DNA from: Posidonia oceanica
Taxonomy: Eukaryota; Streptophyta; Magnoliopsida; Alismatales; Posidoniaceae
Assembly: GCA_037176725.1 (NCBI GenBank)
Contig: JAZBRS010000029.1
Coordinates: 121,243,001-121,307,000 of the forward strand
Direction: 5' to 3'
DNA: 64,000 nucleotides
Shown: positions 45,519-58,302 of the stretch, piece by piece
Layout of the letters: each line of letters opens with the position of its first letter
Numbering within the stretch: the first letter of the stretch is position 1
Program-made: the position numbers and the translations under genes
The notes under the pieces: generated by a model
What the model saw: only the letters and a program-made list of their open reading frames with translations
Database searches by the model: none
Told to the model about the DNA's origin: nothing

Positions 45519-46700
45519 TCAGGCTTTCTTTGACTTTCTGGAGTCGAGGAACAGGGGAGCGGCAGGAGGTATCTCACTGATGGGCCAGAGCGCCTGCAGC
45601 TCCGTCAAGTATTCAGGAGTGCATCCCGAGCCTTGTGTGGATGCTATGTCAGTAGACCGCATCCCGTGCTGCATCAGGTCAGCTAGCTCAGTTGTAGCAG
45701 ATGTCGAGCAGAATGGATATGCCTGGAGGAGCCTGGGGGTTGTGCTGTCGATGAAGGCACCCTGCTGGAGGTCGAACTGCCACATGACCTGGATGGGGTG
45801 ATACTCCACACCCCCGATGGATCCTGGCAGCACAACAAGTCGTGCGTCGCGGGTGCCAAAGAAGATAGTAAATGGCTCGGCCACGGATGGGATGATGCGC
45901 CATGCTATGGTATCGTCAGTCAGCTCTGATAGCTTCTTATACTCCTCCGAGACACTCTTGATTGTCTTGGCATGGCCGTTATTGCAGTATGTTTCAATGG
46001 CATTGCCCTGGGGGCGCAGTATGTCCAGTTCTAAATGTGCAGCCAGCCAGATCTGTACTAGCACTCCGCAGCCGTGGAAGTGGCGGCAGTGGTGAGAGAT
46101 GCAGTCCAGTCCGTGGTAGGTTTCAGCCAGGACAACTGGTGCTAGGTCTATCTGCCGAGTCACCACAACAAGCGCGATTTCGGCAATTTCTATCGCAACT
46201 GTCATCCGGTAGTGTGTGAATATCAGCTCGCCGAGAAATCAGGTGACAATCCCCGGAGCCATAGCTCGTCTCCAAGCTCAGCACGCTTGTCCACAATCTC
46301 ATCGAAGTATGCTAGGCGTAGCATGGGCGTAAGGCTGCTGGTGCAGATCAATCATTGCTGGCACCGATTAGTAGAGAGCCCAGATAGTTTGCTCAGGACC
46401 GCTATGTACTTGTCACGCCTCATGAAGATAGATGGTCCCATTAGCCAGGAGAAGCCATAGATCAGGCGCACCTCCTCCAGCGTGATGTCAGTTCTGTTCT
46501 TCCGAAGCAGAAGACATGATGCGCTGGCTTCCAGAATCTTGCGGCAGCGCACAGGAGATGTCGGCTTACTTCGACATCAGCTGCCTTCAGAAGTTTAGTT
46601 GGTATGCCCCATAGGCGCAGCTTTTCACAGTCATCTTGGGTGAGCATGCCAACCCAACCCCGTAGGGTCTCAGAGCAGTGTACTGGGGTCTCGAGAGTGA
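45519..46700 (-). pseudogene. PMD/DUF7745-like ORF of element C, frameshifted
   Basis: Homologous along its length to 3796-4998 of A. Fragments lie at about 46647-46462 (DDCEKLRLWGIPTKLLKAAD), 46552-46352 and 46205-45519, in different frames because of indels. The last fragment is 228 codons, spans LAPVVLAETYHGLD and VWLAAH-like IWLAAH, and ends KKA-stop. It has CAG where A and B have the internal TAG, which shows that the ancestral ORF continued to that point. The preservation of this ORF type in two diverged elements suggests it was functional in their ancestor. Confidence 0.75.
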
Positions 46701-48181
46701 GGAAGCGTAGGCCGCAGAATGTAGGCAGACGGCTGTTGCAGAATCTTCAGGGTACTTGTTATCAAGGCTGTAGACAGTCAGATCACACAGGCATATAATC
46801 GCTGACTAAAAGCAAATTCTGGAGCTGGTAAAGCAGTTCAATATATTCGACAGTTAACATCAGAACATAGCGGTTAAGCACATATAAGCAGAGGGGGTTC
46901 TGTTGGCATGGGGACGGGGACTGGCAAGAGTTCTGGACCAACGCAGCTCGAACGGCGTCAACGCGTGCTTGGTAAGAGTACTGTCTCAGAGCTGAGGCAA
47001 GTTTTTGCAAAGCGAAATGATTAAGAGGGAGAAGGAATGATTGGTGATGCAGATATGCATGATGTGGGTTGATATGCTTTATTTATGATTGGTATGCTTT
47101 GCCCTTAGCATGCGGAGTGCCTTGGTGCCTGCTGTAGAGGAAGAGAGTGGTCCCTGACTCACTGGACTCTACTTGGACTCCTAACTTGTTGGTGGCACTC
47201 CAGAAGGGGTGTTGGTGGTATTCGGGTGGTGGTGTAGCGAGGACAGGCTACCTGCCAAACTCTTTAGGACCTACACCTACTTTCTCTCTCTCTCTCTTTT
47301 CATTTGTTTTCTCCTACATGGGTGTGCAGGCTTTCCTTGCCCCTAGCTTGGAGGCGACGGGTGCCTAGTTTTGAGGTGGGGGAGTTGTAAATTGTTCAGG
47401 CTTGCACCCTTGGTTCCTTTCTAAGGTATGGGGGGATAACATTGCCTGTATTTTTGAGGCTGACTTTTGTCCAACCTCTTTCTTTTCTTCTTTTTCTCCT
47501 TTTGCTTGCTTTCTTCTTTTTTTTTGTTTGTTTTTTCTTCTTTTTTCCTTTTCTCTCTTTTTTTTTCACAGGCTTCCGCTATCCCTATTTTGGAAGTAGA
47601 AAAGGGGTGCATAGATTCATGGATGTAGGCTTTGGGTCCTCTCCAAGGTGATCTGGAGGGACAAGGTTGGACCGCACACCCCTATCTCTAGGGCCAACTT
47701 CTATCTTTGCCTTCTGTCCTTTTTCAATTGTGCCCAAGCTTAGACATTTACTCTTTTTTAGCTCACATCCTAGCATTTTTCCTCCCTCTAGAGGTGTATG
47801 TCCTATGAGTTTGGGCATTTCGCCTATCCTAATTGGGTGGTGGCTCCCTCACTAGCTAGGACATCCAAGTAGTGTTGGGTGAGGCAAGGTGGACTCCTTC
47901 TAGAGCAGGCAAGCACTTCCGGTTTTCATCACCAGGCGAAATGCAATGCATGATTTATGAGGATGACGATGATGATTTCGAAAGGGATAATGTTTGGAAA
48001 GGACGAAATATATGAGGATGTTTAGTGGAGAAGAAATGCAAGAGATGGGTCGAAGAAACATATGAAGATATACAGGGGTAGAGATGCAAGAGACGAGATA
48101 AGAGATGCGTGGAGATGTACAAAGAGTGAGAATGCAAGCGACGGGATGGGGGAGAAGGATCTGCAATGGGGTTGCCGCAGG
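46701..48181 (-). other. pol-to-ORF2 spacer of element C
   Basis: Non-coding, corresponding to 2477-3702. It contains a pyrimidine-rich tract on the plus strand (about 47475-47575), equal to the purine-rich tract of A and B. No gene seen. Confidence 0.55.
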
Positions 48182-51100
48182 CTACTGATAGTACTTCTTG
48201 ACGTAGCACAGGTTGACAGGCTCACACTGCTCGACCTGATCCATGTCCTCAAGAGTTACAGCACCGCCCGAGAAGATCTGCTTGACCATAAAGGGGCCAC
48301 GCCAATTAGGTCGGAATTTGCCTCGACCATCAGGTAAATGAATGGCACGCAGAACAAGATCTCCTGACTGGAAGCTTCTGGGCTGAACCTTCTTCAAGTA
48401 TGCTCTGGCCATTCGCTTCTATTAACAGTGAGCATTGTGCATAGCTTGCAGCCTGTGCTTATCAATCAGATTTAGTTGGATGCAGCGATCTTCAACCCAT
48501 TCTGCTTCTTCCAACTCAGCTTCCCGTAGGATCTGTAGTGAGGGGATCTCTACTTCGATAGGCAGCACTGCTTCCATACCATACACCAGAGAGTACGGGG
48601 TGGCTCCTGTTGAGGTCCGGATAGATGTCCTGTACGCCCAGAGTGCGTAAGGAAGCTTGTCGTGCCAGTCCTTGTGAGTTTCCACCATCTTTTTCAGGAT
48701 CTTAACAAGGTTCTTGTTGGCAGACTCTACTACGCCGTTCATCTGCGACCGATAGGGCGAGGATCTATGGTGCTTGATGTTGAAGCTCTGCAGATAGTCT
48801 TCAATCCTCTTGGCGATAAAATTCGTGCCGTTATCAGAGATGAGCGCATGAGGGACCCCATACCGGGCTATGATATTTTTTCTGATAAACTTTTCTGTAG
48901 CCAAGGCAATAACTGTTTTGTAGGAGGCTGCTTCCACCCACTTGGTAACGTAGTCGATCGCTACCAGAATGTAGCGATGACCATTAGAAGCTGTAGGGTG
49001 AATGGTGCCAATGACATCAATCCCCTAGGTGGAGAAGGGCCACGGTGATGACATGCTATGCAATTCCTATAAGGGCGCCCGAATGAAGTTACCATGCACT
49101 TGACAATTGTGGCATCTGCGTACAAACCGGCAGCAATCTGCTTCCATGGTTAGCCAAAAGTAGCCTTGAAGCATTATCTTCTTGGCTAGGAGGACGCCAT
49201 TCATGTGCGGGCCGCAAGTTCCCGCATGTACTTGAAGCATCAGCGTGTCAGCCTCCGATTGTTCAAGCAGTGCAGGAGCATTTGATTGTATGACCTTCTG
49301 TACAACTGTCCTGCCCCTAGTACATACTTTGATGCCAGATGTATCAAAGTTCTTTTATCTACTGTTGAGGTATCGGGCGAAAGGCTGCCAGACACCAGGA
49401 AAGCCTTTATGTCATGATACCAGGGCTGCTCCTCTACTGGATTTGCCTCTTCTATGCTCATGCAGTGTGCAGGTTGCTCTATGCGAGTAACTGATACATC
49501 CACTGTGCTGTCTTCAGGTATATTGAGCCAGGACGCTAGGGTTGCTAACACATCTGCATATGCGTTCCTCGCTCTGTTCATGTATTTGAAGCGGATGCTC
49601 GCAAATTCTTCTATCAGCTTTAGCAGGTGTTCGTGATATGGCAGTAACTTTGGATCCTTTGTGTTCCAGTCACCATTCACTAGAGAAATCACTAGCATGG
49701 CGTCGCCGTGCACAAGCAGCTTCTGTACCTCATGCTCGAGGGCGACTTTCAGTCCTAGGATGCACGCTTCATATTCTGCCTCGTTGTTGGTGCATTTGAA
49801 GGTCAGCTTCCTTGCGAAGGGAATCATCTGTCCCTGAGGCATTGTCAGCATTGCGACTACGCCTCGGCCCTTCTTGTTGACAGCACCATCGAAGTACAAC
49901 TGCCACTGCTCTTGATCTTCAGGGTCCTTCTCCTCAGAGTCCTCCATTGCAAAGAGAATGTCCTCATCTGGGAATTGCGTCTGGAGTGCCTAGTATTCAG
50001 GCAGAGGGAAATCAGCAAGATGGTCTACCATGGCTTAGCCCTTCATGGACTTCTGAGTGACAAAGGTGATGTCGTACTGAGACAGCAACACCTGCCACTT
50101 AACACATCTGCCCACCATGGCCGGCTTCTGGAAGAGGAACTTCATAGGATCATGCTGGCACAAGAGCTGAACTGGGTATGCCATCATATAATGCCTTAGT
50201 TTCTATGCAGCCCAGACAAGAGATAGGCAGGTCATCTCTATTGTGCTGTACCTGGCTTCGCATTCATTGAACTTCTTGCTCAGGTAATAAATGGCACGCT
50301 CCTTTCTACCCGACTCATCATGTTCGCCCAAGACAGTGCCCATGGAATGCTACATGGTAGAATGGTAGAGCAGCAAAGATCTCCCTGGCGTGGGGGGAAC
50401 CAAGACAGGAGGCTTGATCAACAGCTGCTTGATCTTGTCAAATACAGCCTGGCACTCCCCGCTCCAATCGATCTGTGCATTCTTCTTCAGGAGCTTGAAT
50501 ATTGGCTAGCAGATGGGTGTAAGCTGTGCTATAAAGCGACTGATATATTGTAAACGCCCTAGCAAGTCCCTGACCTCCTTTTCAGTCTTGGGGGGTGGCA
50601 TGTCCACGATGGCCTTTGCCTTCATCGGGTCCACTTCAATCCCCCTCTGGCTAACAATGTAGCCCAGAAGTTTGCCAGAAGATACCTCGAATACACATTT
50701 ACAAGGGTTAAGGCGCAGTTTGTACTTTCTCAAGCAGTCAAAGAGCTTCTTCAAACAGGCAAGGTGATCCTCAGGCTCTTTGGTTTTGACAATCATATCA
50801 TCAACATAGACCTCCACTTCTTGGTGCATGAGGTTATGGAAAAGTGCAGTCATGGCCCTCTGATAGGTTGCGCCGGCATTCTTCAGCCCAAACGGCATAA
50901 CTTGGTAGCAGAAGACTCCCTAGGGGGTGATGAATGAAGTCTTTTCCATGTCTTCTTCTGTCATTTTGATCTAGTTATAACCGGAGAAGCCGTCCATGAA
51001 GGAAAGCATCTTGTGGCCCGCAGTATTGTCGACTAGGACGTCAATGTGAGGCAATGGGAAATCATCCTTGGGACTCGCCTTGTTCAGGTCCCTATAGTCG

Positions 51101-51240
51101 ATACAAATCTGGACTCGACCATCTTTCTTGGGCACAGGCACAATGTTCGCAAGCCACTCAGGATAAAGGACGACCTTTAGAAAATTGACTTTGTGCTGCT
51201 TCATGATCTCTTCTTTGATCATGAGCAGCCACTGCGGTCA
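48182..51240 (-). pseudogene. RT, dual RNase H and integrase of element C, broken
   Basis: From high to low coordinates: RT with a YVDD motif (50808-50797), first RNase H, archaeal-type RNase H (about 49950-49520, including YFDGAVNKKGRG), integrase finger and D-D-E core (about 49240-48430), and the C-terminal module ending YYQ-stop at 48182. Stops visible by comparison with A include TAG at 50205-50203 (the same codon as the TAG at 21279 in B), TAA near 50035, TAG near 49025 and tandem stops near 48420. No functional polyprotein is possible. Confidence 0.9.
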
Positions 51241-53956
51241 CCATCTTCTCAGTTTCTGCTTTACAGACTTGGCATCTGGATTCAAGGGCAGGTTGTGCAC
51301 CACTATCTCGACATCTAGGCCGACCATATCCTCGTAGCTCCAGGCGAAGACATCCGCATACTCTTTCAGGAATGCAATGAACTCTGCTCTGGCCTGGGAT
51401 GACAGCTGGGCACTGATACGGACCTCTCTAGCTTCTTGAGCTGTGTCGATATTAACAACCTCTGTTTTTTCTTCAACATGGAGGTTGGGGCCTTCTGGAT
51501 CGTCGTCATAGGGCCGGAACTCGGGCAATGGTTCATCATTCTCGTCCTCACCCGTATCATCCTCCTCTCCATATGTAATAAGTTCCGAGAGGATCTCTTT
51601 CTCAAAAGTGGGGTTTGTGATATCGAAAGAGTGTATATGTTCTGCTGCTTGGCCCTGGTGACGCTTCAGGATGGTCACGCTTACTCGAGTGTTCTTGTAT
51701 CCTCGGTGCATGACCTCCATCCTGGCAACTTCCTCTACCTGCTCTGACTTGGCTGATTCTGCTGAGCGCTCTGCCAATGACTCTGCTGATGGTTTTGCTG
51801 ACTCTATCAATGATGCTGCTGATGGCCCTACTGCTGAGGCTGCTGATAACTCTGCTACTGATGCTACTTTCAGCTCTGTTACTGCCTGGACTGTTGACTC
51901 AGTTGCTGTCTGCACTGCTAGTGTTTCCTCCTCCGCGTCTTCTAGTGTACTTGTGGAGGGTATGCCAGATTGGCGACTAATCTGGGTACTGCCGCTCGCT
52001 GGACAAACCACCTAGACCTGCCTTGTGGTTGCAGAGTGATGAGTTCATCCGGTCTAATGGAGTCTGCTGCTGCTGAGTCTTCTTCTAAGACCATGATAGA
52101 GGCATGGTCATCCTGCAGGGGAGGGTTCGTAACCACAGTTTTCCCTTTCCTTTCCGCTGTTTGGTGCTCTGCTAGGTCCTTTGCCAATGACTTGAGCTGT
52201 TCCTGGTACAGTAGCTCTAAGTCTCCCATCCACGAGTCTACCTGGGCCTCTGCTGCTGCTCCTTCCTCCTCATCCGAGGGTGAGTCAATGTAGTAGGCGT
52301 CGGGGGCCTCTGGCTCTGGCCCAGCTGCTAAATGTACTACCACCTTGGATGCTTGCATTGTCTGGCCTGCGAGCATGCCTGATTGCAGTGGCTTCATGAT
52401 TAGAGATCCAAACAGATTGGTCAATGGGGCCATAGATGGGTACGCTGCCAAAGTCACTGCTGCAGTTGGAGGGTAGGCAACGCTACTCTTCCGAGGGCTC
52501 AATGGCTGGGAGGCTGTGCTGCTCGACTGGACCCCTGCATCTAGTAGTGATAGTGAGGGTGTGGCCTTTGATGCCATGAGGCCTGCCACGAGAGTTGCTA
52601 TTTTGTGGTAGGAAGATGTGTAGCGGACAACGCCGACTGCATTCCATGTGATGCGGCTACTGAAGTGGGCCGAGTCGCGTTGCTGGCTAAACTGGCTGAC
52701 TGACCCTCCAGAGAGGGTAATAGCTGTACTGATGTGACTGCGGCCGAAGGCAGACTGGCTAACTGTGCCTGAAGGGGTGTCCCTGACTTCTGAGCTGCCG
52801 CTGCTGCTGGTGCTTGTGATGCTGATGTGGCTGCAGAAATGTGAAAGCTTGTCAGTCCTGCCATAGGGCCTGCTAAATTTGCTACTATACCTGTTGAAGG
52901 TAGGGCCAGACAAACCGACCGAGGTGCCTCCGTGCTGATCAGAACTTTGCCACAGGTTTGGGCCGCCTCTACTGCGCCAGACGGCTCCTCATCCGAGTAA
53001 TAGTCCTCAATGCAGACCCATTCTTCTGTCGACACCGTGGCTTGACCATCGATTGAACCTAGAGTACCTACACTGGTGAAGTTAGTGAGGTCCCTGGGGA
53101 TGACCGTCTTCTGATTCTTCAGCTGAAAGCATTCATCTTTGTTGGGCTTGGGCTCGTAACCGAGACCTTCTGCTTTTCTCCGCTCCTCTGCTACGATCGG
53201 CTCTGCGATCCCCCGGCCGTATCACCTGAGCGGTGTGCCCTTAACGTAACCCCACCTGTGACAGACATTCTCGACCATCTGGAAAGGGTTATTGTGAACG
53301 GCCAAGGAGTTGACACTTTCAAGATCAGGAATGAAGTTAATCGGCTCGCACCGGTTAATGCGATACAAAGCATCGGAGATTTCAGGGTCAAAGGAAACGA
53401 TTTGTGAAGAGACGGGAGAGACTGCCTCGATCCGCTCCTTCTCAAAGTTCTCCGCCATGACGACAATGACATCGTCGCCGCGGCGGTACTTTATCATGCG
53501 ATGGAGGGTCGAGGGGAGGACCTGATGCTTGTGGAGCCAAGGGCGCCCAAGCAGGAAGTTAAAATTAGGCTTCAAGTCGACGACGTAGAATTCTACATCG
53601 AATACGACCAGGCCAATGGTAAGAGAAATAATCAAAATCCCTAAAGCGTCATGGTGAGTATTATCAAAAGCTGTCATTCCCTTTATAACTAGAGTGATAT
53701 CCTTGACTTTGAATCCGAGCTTTGTTGCAGTATGCAAGGGGCAGACATTAAGGCCTGACCCGTTATCAACCAGCGTGAGGGGAATGCGGAAGTTTTTGAA
53801 CTGAACCCTGACGAACAAGGGTTGGTTATGATTAATCCCCGCTGAAGGCAGTTCATTGCTCGTGAAAGAGATGATCTGAGGCTCCACAATCATCCCTACC
53901 ATGCTTTCCAAGGCTGAAGGTTCTATAGTCTGGGACACATGGGCTGCTTGGAACAC
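51241..53956 (-). pseudogene. Protease and low-complexity linker of element C, broken
   Basis: The protease carries VDNGSG (DNGS at 53767-53756) and LLGRPWLH, followed by the G-patch-like region near 53225. The linker is Ser/Ala/Glu-rich and acidic (VEEKTEVVNID, DDDPEGPNLHVEE near 51500) as in B, but much less conserved than the enzyme domains. Frames shift near 53220, 52910 and 52010. Confidence 0.85.
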
Positions 53957-56900
53957 GCGAAGAAAAGCTCAGAAGAGGAGTGTATAAGGTCCCAAATTGA
54001 AATGTCGGCTTTAACCTTCGTAAGCTGAGAGGTAATGTCAGCCTTGGGTTGGTTCTTCTTGGCAGCAAAAGGGGTGGCTTTGGTGGCAAGTTCTAAGGGG
54101 ATAGGTATAGGGGGTTGGCTTAAGGGTTGGCCCGCTATGGGTTGGCTAGAGGTCTGGCCTGCTACGGGTTGGCTAGAGGGTGGGGGCACAGCAGGTTCTG
54201 GATGGTTTGGCCTAACCACCGATGCTGGGGGTCTGTAGACCCTCCCCGATCGCGTCACTTCCGCACACATTTCTGTGGCGTAGCTGTGTGGTACGCGATG
54301 GGTGTCCTGAGTTAAATCAATAACCACGGGAGCATGTGTAGCGAGCACTGGAGGGGCTACAAGGGTGCCTATTGGATTCTGGGGAGATGGATAAGGTTGT
54401 TGGGGAGGGAAGGCAGGGGTAGGCTGAGGTCTGCCTAAAAAGTGTACAGGGGATCCTAACTGAGGCCATCCTAAGAGATGGACAGGGGATCTAGGCTGGG
54501 CCCTAGCTAGGAGGTGTATAGGGGATTGAGCCTGAGGAAGCACAACGGGCGGCGCGAAGGAGCACTCCAGCCTGGCATGTGGTCGGATCATGTGAACTCC
54601 CGACTCGGAGCCGGCAACAGCTGCAAGATAGAGATTGACAAGAAAGGGCTCAGAGATATCAAAGATGAGCTCAGAAGGGTCTACCACGGACGTGGTAGGC
54701 CCAAAAGGGAAAAGAGAGTGAATTCCTGAGGTTCCCGCACCTCCCGGATAAGAGTGCTCTGGTAGAGGTTGGCGGACGATGCTGGGATGAGGAGGAACAG
54801 ATGAATGAGCAGATGCATGTGTGGATGTAGGAGTTAATGCCTCGTGGGTGTCGATCACAATCGTTCCCGATTCGATCAAGTCCTGAATAGCATTCTGCAG
54901 GGTGAAGCAATTGTCCGTCGAATGCCCGATGCTTCGATGGAAATTGCAAAAGATGTTCGCCTTATACCAATGCGGCAAGGGGTTTTGGGGTGGGCGAACC
55001 TCCGGAAATCTCAGGAGTGACGCAACCTTTGGCAAGATGGCATTCAGCGGTTCCACCAGTGGGGCGAACTTCCGTCGTTCTGTAGGAGGCCATCTTTGCC
55101 TTGGGTATTGTCCTTGCTGAACCGATGCGGTGGGATAGACCGGTCGAGCGGTGGTGGTGATCTGTGGTGTGGGGGGATTCCTAGGTGCAGGAGCATACAC
55201 CATCTGAGCTAGGGCAGGCCGAGATGCCCAATGAACAGGTGCAGCAGGGGAATCGACGTATGCAACAGCGGTCTTCGAAGAATCTTTCTTCTTGGGACGA
55301 TTGCTATTGCTACCACTGTTGTTGTTGGTGGTGCTGCTGTTGGCGCTGTTGTTGCTGGTCGCGGCCGGCTTAGCGAACGCAGAGAGAGCGGGGAAGTTTC
55401 CATTCCACAACGAACTCTCCACGCGCGCTCCGGCTCAGATTAGTGCTGCAAAAGTAGTGACAAGTTGAATGCTAAGCAGAGCCCCGAGAGATGGCTGCGC
55501 CCCCTTGATAACAATCTCAATAGACTCCTCGTTAGAGGGTCTATCTCGAACTTGTGAAGCAAGGGCGCGCCAGTGGCCAACGTACTCCCCAAATGGCTCA
55601 CTGGGATTCTGCTTGGTTGCGACTAGGTCCGCGTGCTTTGGGACCAGGTCGAGGTTGAAGGAATATTGTTCCAGGAATGCTTGACTGAGGTCGTTCCAAG
55701 TCTTGATGGCTGACATATCAAGTGAGGTGAACCACTTGAGTGCTGGTCCGGTCAAACTTTTCTGGAACAGGCGGATCAGCAACCTCTCGTCAGCCTGGAG
55801 CTGAGCGAGATCACCGCAATACGCCTTCAGATGTGCTATGGGACAGCCCCTACTATTATATTTATCGAAGTTTGGGATTTTGAACTTCGGTGGGAGTACC
55901 GCCTCTGGAAAGCAGTAGAGGTCCCGGAACTAGTAGGTGTGGTGTTCAGTACCCTACACTAGTCGTAGTGCCTTCTCCAAGACGTCCATCCTATTATTGA
56001 TGGGGTCTAGATTTGCCACCGCAAGAGAGAGATCGGTAGGGGTAGCGAGCACATACGCCAAGTAGGTCGCACCTAAGTGCTCTTCCGGATCTACCATAGC
56101 GTCGCCTGGTAGAGCAACGGGATGGCCGGCGTATTCGTACGCTGGTATGGTGTACGATGGGATGTATGCAGGATTCTGGATCTGATGCAGGGGAGGAGGA
56201 TAAATGACATGCTGTGCAGTGGAAGGTGTAGTGTGCTGGAGCATCAGTTGCTGCACAGGCAAGGTGCCAGATAGTGAGCCAGTGGGATACTGTGCTCCAA
56301 CCAGCCCAAAGGACTGGCCACCAGGTGGCGGAGGTGCATGCAGTGCTGTGTGTTGTGCTGTGGGAGGCGGAAACCGTGCCCCCATCGTCGGAACCATGAG
56401 CAACTAAGACGATGGTCTAGGCAGAGGTGTAGTGGCAAATGCATGATATGCAGGAACTAGCCGTAGGGGAACCTCAGGAGCAACAAGAATGATGGGGGGA
56501 CGAACTAATAGAGCCATGCCCCGCAGTCTCTGGGCGAGCTCCATCAGGTGCTGGTACTATGTCTCAGGCATCCCATCAGCAGGAACGCTAAAGTGCAGTG
56601 CCGGCGAGGGATGAGAAGCAAGTGGTATGGACACAGACTGTCCAGGGGAAAGAGGTCCTACAGCAAGAGTCGCTGCAGCAGTAGAAGGGGCGTCAAGGGT
56701 GACGTATCCCTGAGAAGGAGGGGTTCAGAGGCGTCTCCGAAACGCGAGTGACGGTCACCAAGATGGACTCAGCGACTGGATCCGGAGGGGCGGATGTCTA
56801 CCAATGCCCTAGGACGAACTGGGATACCAAAGGCACCAGGGGAAAACCCTAGCGTCACAGGGGGCACAAAGGGAGCTGAAAGGGGAACCAGAGGGGCCGA

Positions 56901-56957
56901 AGTGGAAACTCACTCCGTGACAAGAGTAAGAAGTGGCTCACTAACGAACTGGGCCAT
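53957..56957 (-). pseudogene. gag region of element C, broken
   Basis: The ATG at 56957-56955 (MAQ) matches the gag start of B. Proline-rich N-terminal sequence with stops is followed by a readable stretch (56403-55954), the capsid-like gag domain (55782-55435: FQKSLTGPALKWFTSL) and the zinc-knuckle region (about 54950-54910). Where B has TAG 16251, C has a sense codon and reads through into the proline-rich region (55422-53923), which supports a single gag-pol frame in the ancestor. Confidence 0.85.
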
Positions 56958-57137
56958 TGTTGTCCGAGAGCGCGTAAGGATAGGGCTGCGACGAGGGAAA
57001 AGAGGACGAGTCCTAGGAGGAGCTATCGTCGCAAAAGCGGATAGCTCAGAGGGGAATGGTCATGAACGAAAGTTGCAACAGGGGTGTCAGTAGGGGACAA
57101 TACTCAAGCTCCAGCAAGGGAACTTGCTTATCGATCT

Positions 57138-57247
57138 CTGTTGACACAAACACAAACAAACAAGGATTAGAAACTGAATGAAAGATGCAAATGTGTTAAA
57201 TTAGTGGCATGAATGACATGTATGCTTTCTAGCATGCTCTCCCTCAC
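57138..57247 (-). other. Candidate leader intron, 110 nt (element C)
   Basis: On the minus strand, the donor-like TTG|GTGAGG and acceptor-like GTGTCAACAG|AG match the candidate intron of B (14390-14493) in position, ends and length. Confidence 0.5.
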
Positions 57248-58283
57248 CAATCTAGTGTATCCTAGTAGGTAGCCTACTTCGGGTACTCACAGGTGTACGG
57301 GTCACCGACTCAGGTCAGAAAAGGTAGGTCCCTATCTAAATCCTAGCTAGAGCTCAAGTGATAACAGGGTGGTGCGTTGGTGGCCCTGACCCCGCAAAGC
57401 GTGGGTAATACCCTCCACTAGCACCGACACGACCCCTGGACAAGGAGGGACAGACCGACTGACTTGGGCCACGCTAAAGCAGTGGAACAAGAGGCCAGAA
57501 CCGTCCTTCACAGATTGATAGATGGACTCAAATGAGAGGATGCATGCCCTATATGATGCTTCATGCAAATGATTAGAGTTTTTTATCTTGCGTGTTTTAT
57601 TAACTCAAAGGGGGTGCAGGTTTGTTAAGGTCTCTAGTTGCTCCTAGAACTTCTTTTTTTCTTGCTATTTTTAGTTAGCCACAGGGGAAGCAATCAGTCT
57701 CTACTATCCTAGACATGGCATGTGCGAAAAAAGGGAAGAAAATCACCCAAGCATGGCAGGCAAACAACACACATCATTGCAAAAAGCATGTGCATGGCAT
57801 GTGCAAGTGTTTGTGAGCATAATAGTGAAGCGGAAACATTCATCATATCAAAAGGCATATATACAGGGCATGTGCGTGTGTAGTGGCATAGCAAGTGTGT
57901 AAGAGAAGCATTCATCACTCAAAAAGCATGTATTGTTGCCAAGCAAGTATGTAGGCATGCATAAGGCGAGAAATAAAGCAATAATGAGCCAACAGATAAA
58001 GTAAGTAAAGACAGGTAAGCAGTAAAGCAAATAAAAGTAGATCAAAGAATAAGGCATGTAAACAAGCAAGAAAGCCAAAGTAGACAAGGCAGAGCAAATA
58101 ACAAAGCATGCCAAGGCAAAGCAGGCAAAGAAGTGCAAAACCCAAGCAGAGTTGCTACGATGCGACTCGCTAGGAATTGGCACAGGGGAGCAAACAAACA
58201 GGCAAAGGGTGCAAAGGCACAAGGCAAGCAAACCTGTAAAAACAAGCGAGCGAGAAAACCAACACAAAAGCCGGAGTCAAGTA
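57248..58283 (-). other. 5' leader of element C
   Basis: Non-coding. The block 57352-57455 is conserved with 14179-14287 of B. The remainder is A-rich on the plus strand and homologous in outline to the B leader. Confidence 0.6.
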
Positions 58284-58301
58284 TCCCCAGCGGAGTCGCC
58301 A
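58284..58301 (-). other. Primer-binding site, tRNA-Arg type (element C)
   Basis: The minus strand reads TGGCGACTCCGCTGGGGA, identical to the B site, and begins two bases after the LTR end (58303). Confidence 0.9.
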
Positions 58302-58302
58302 C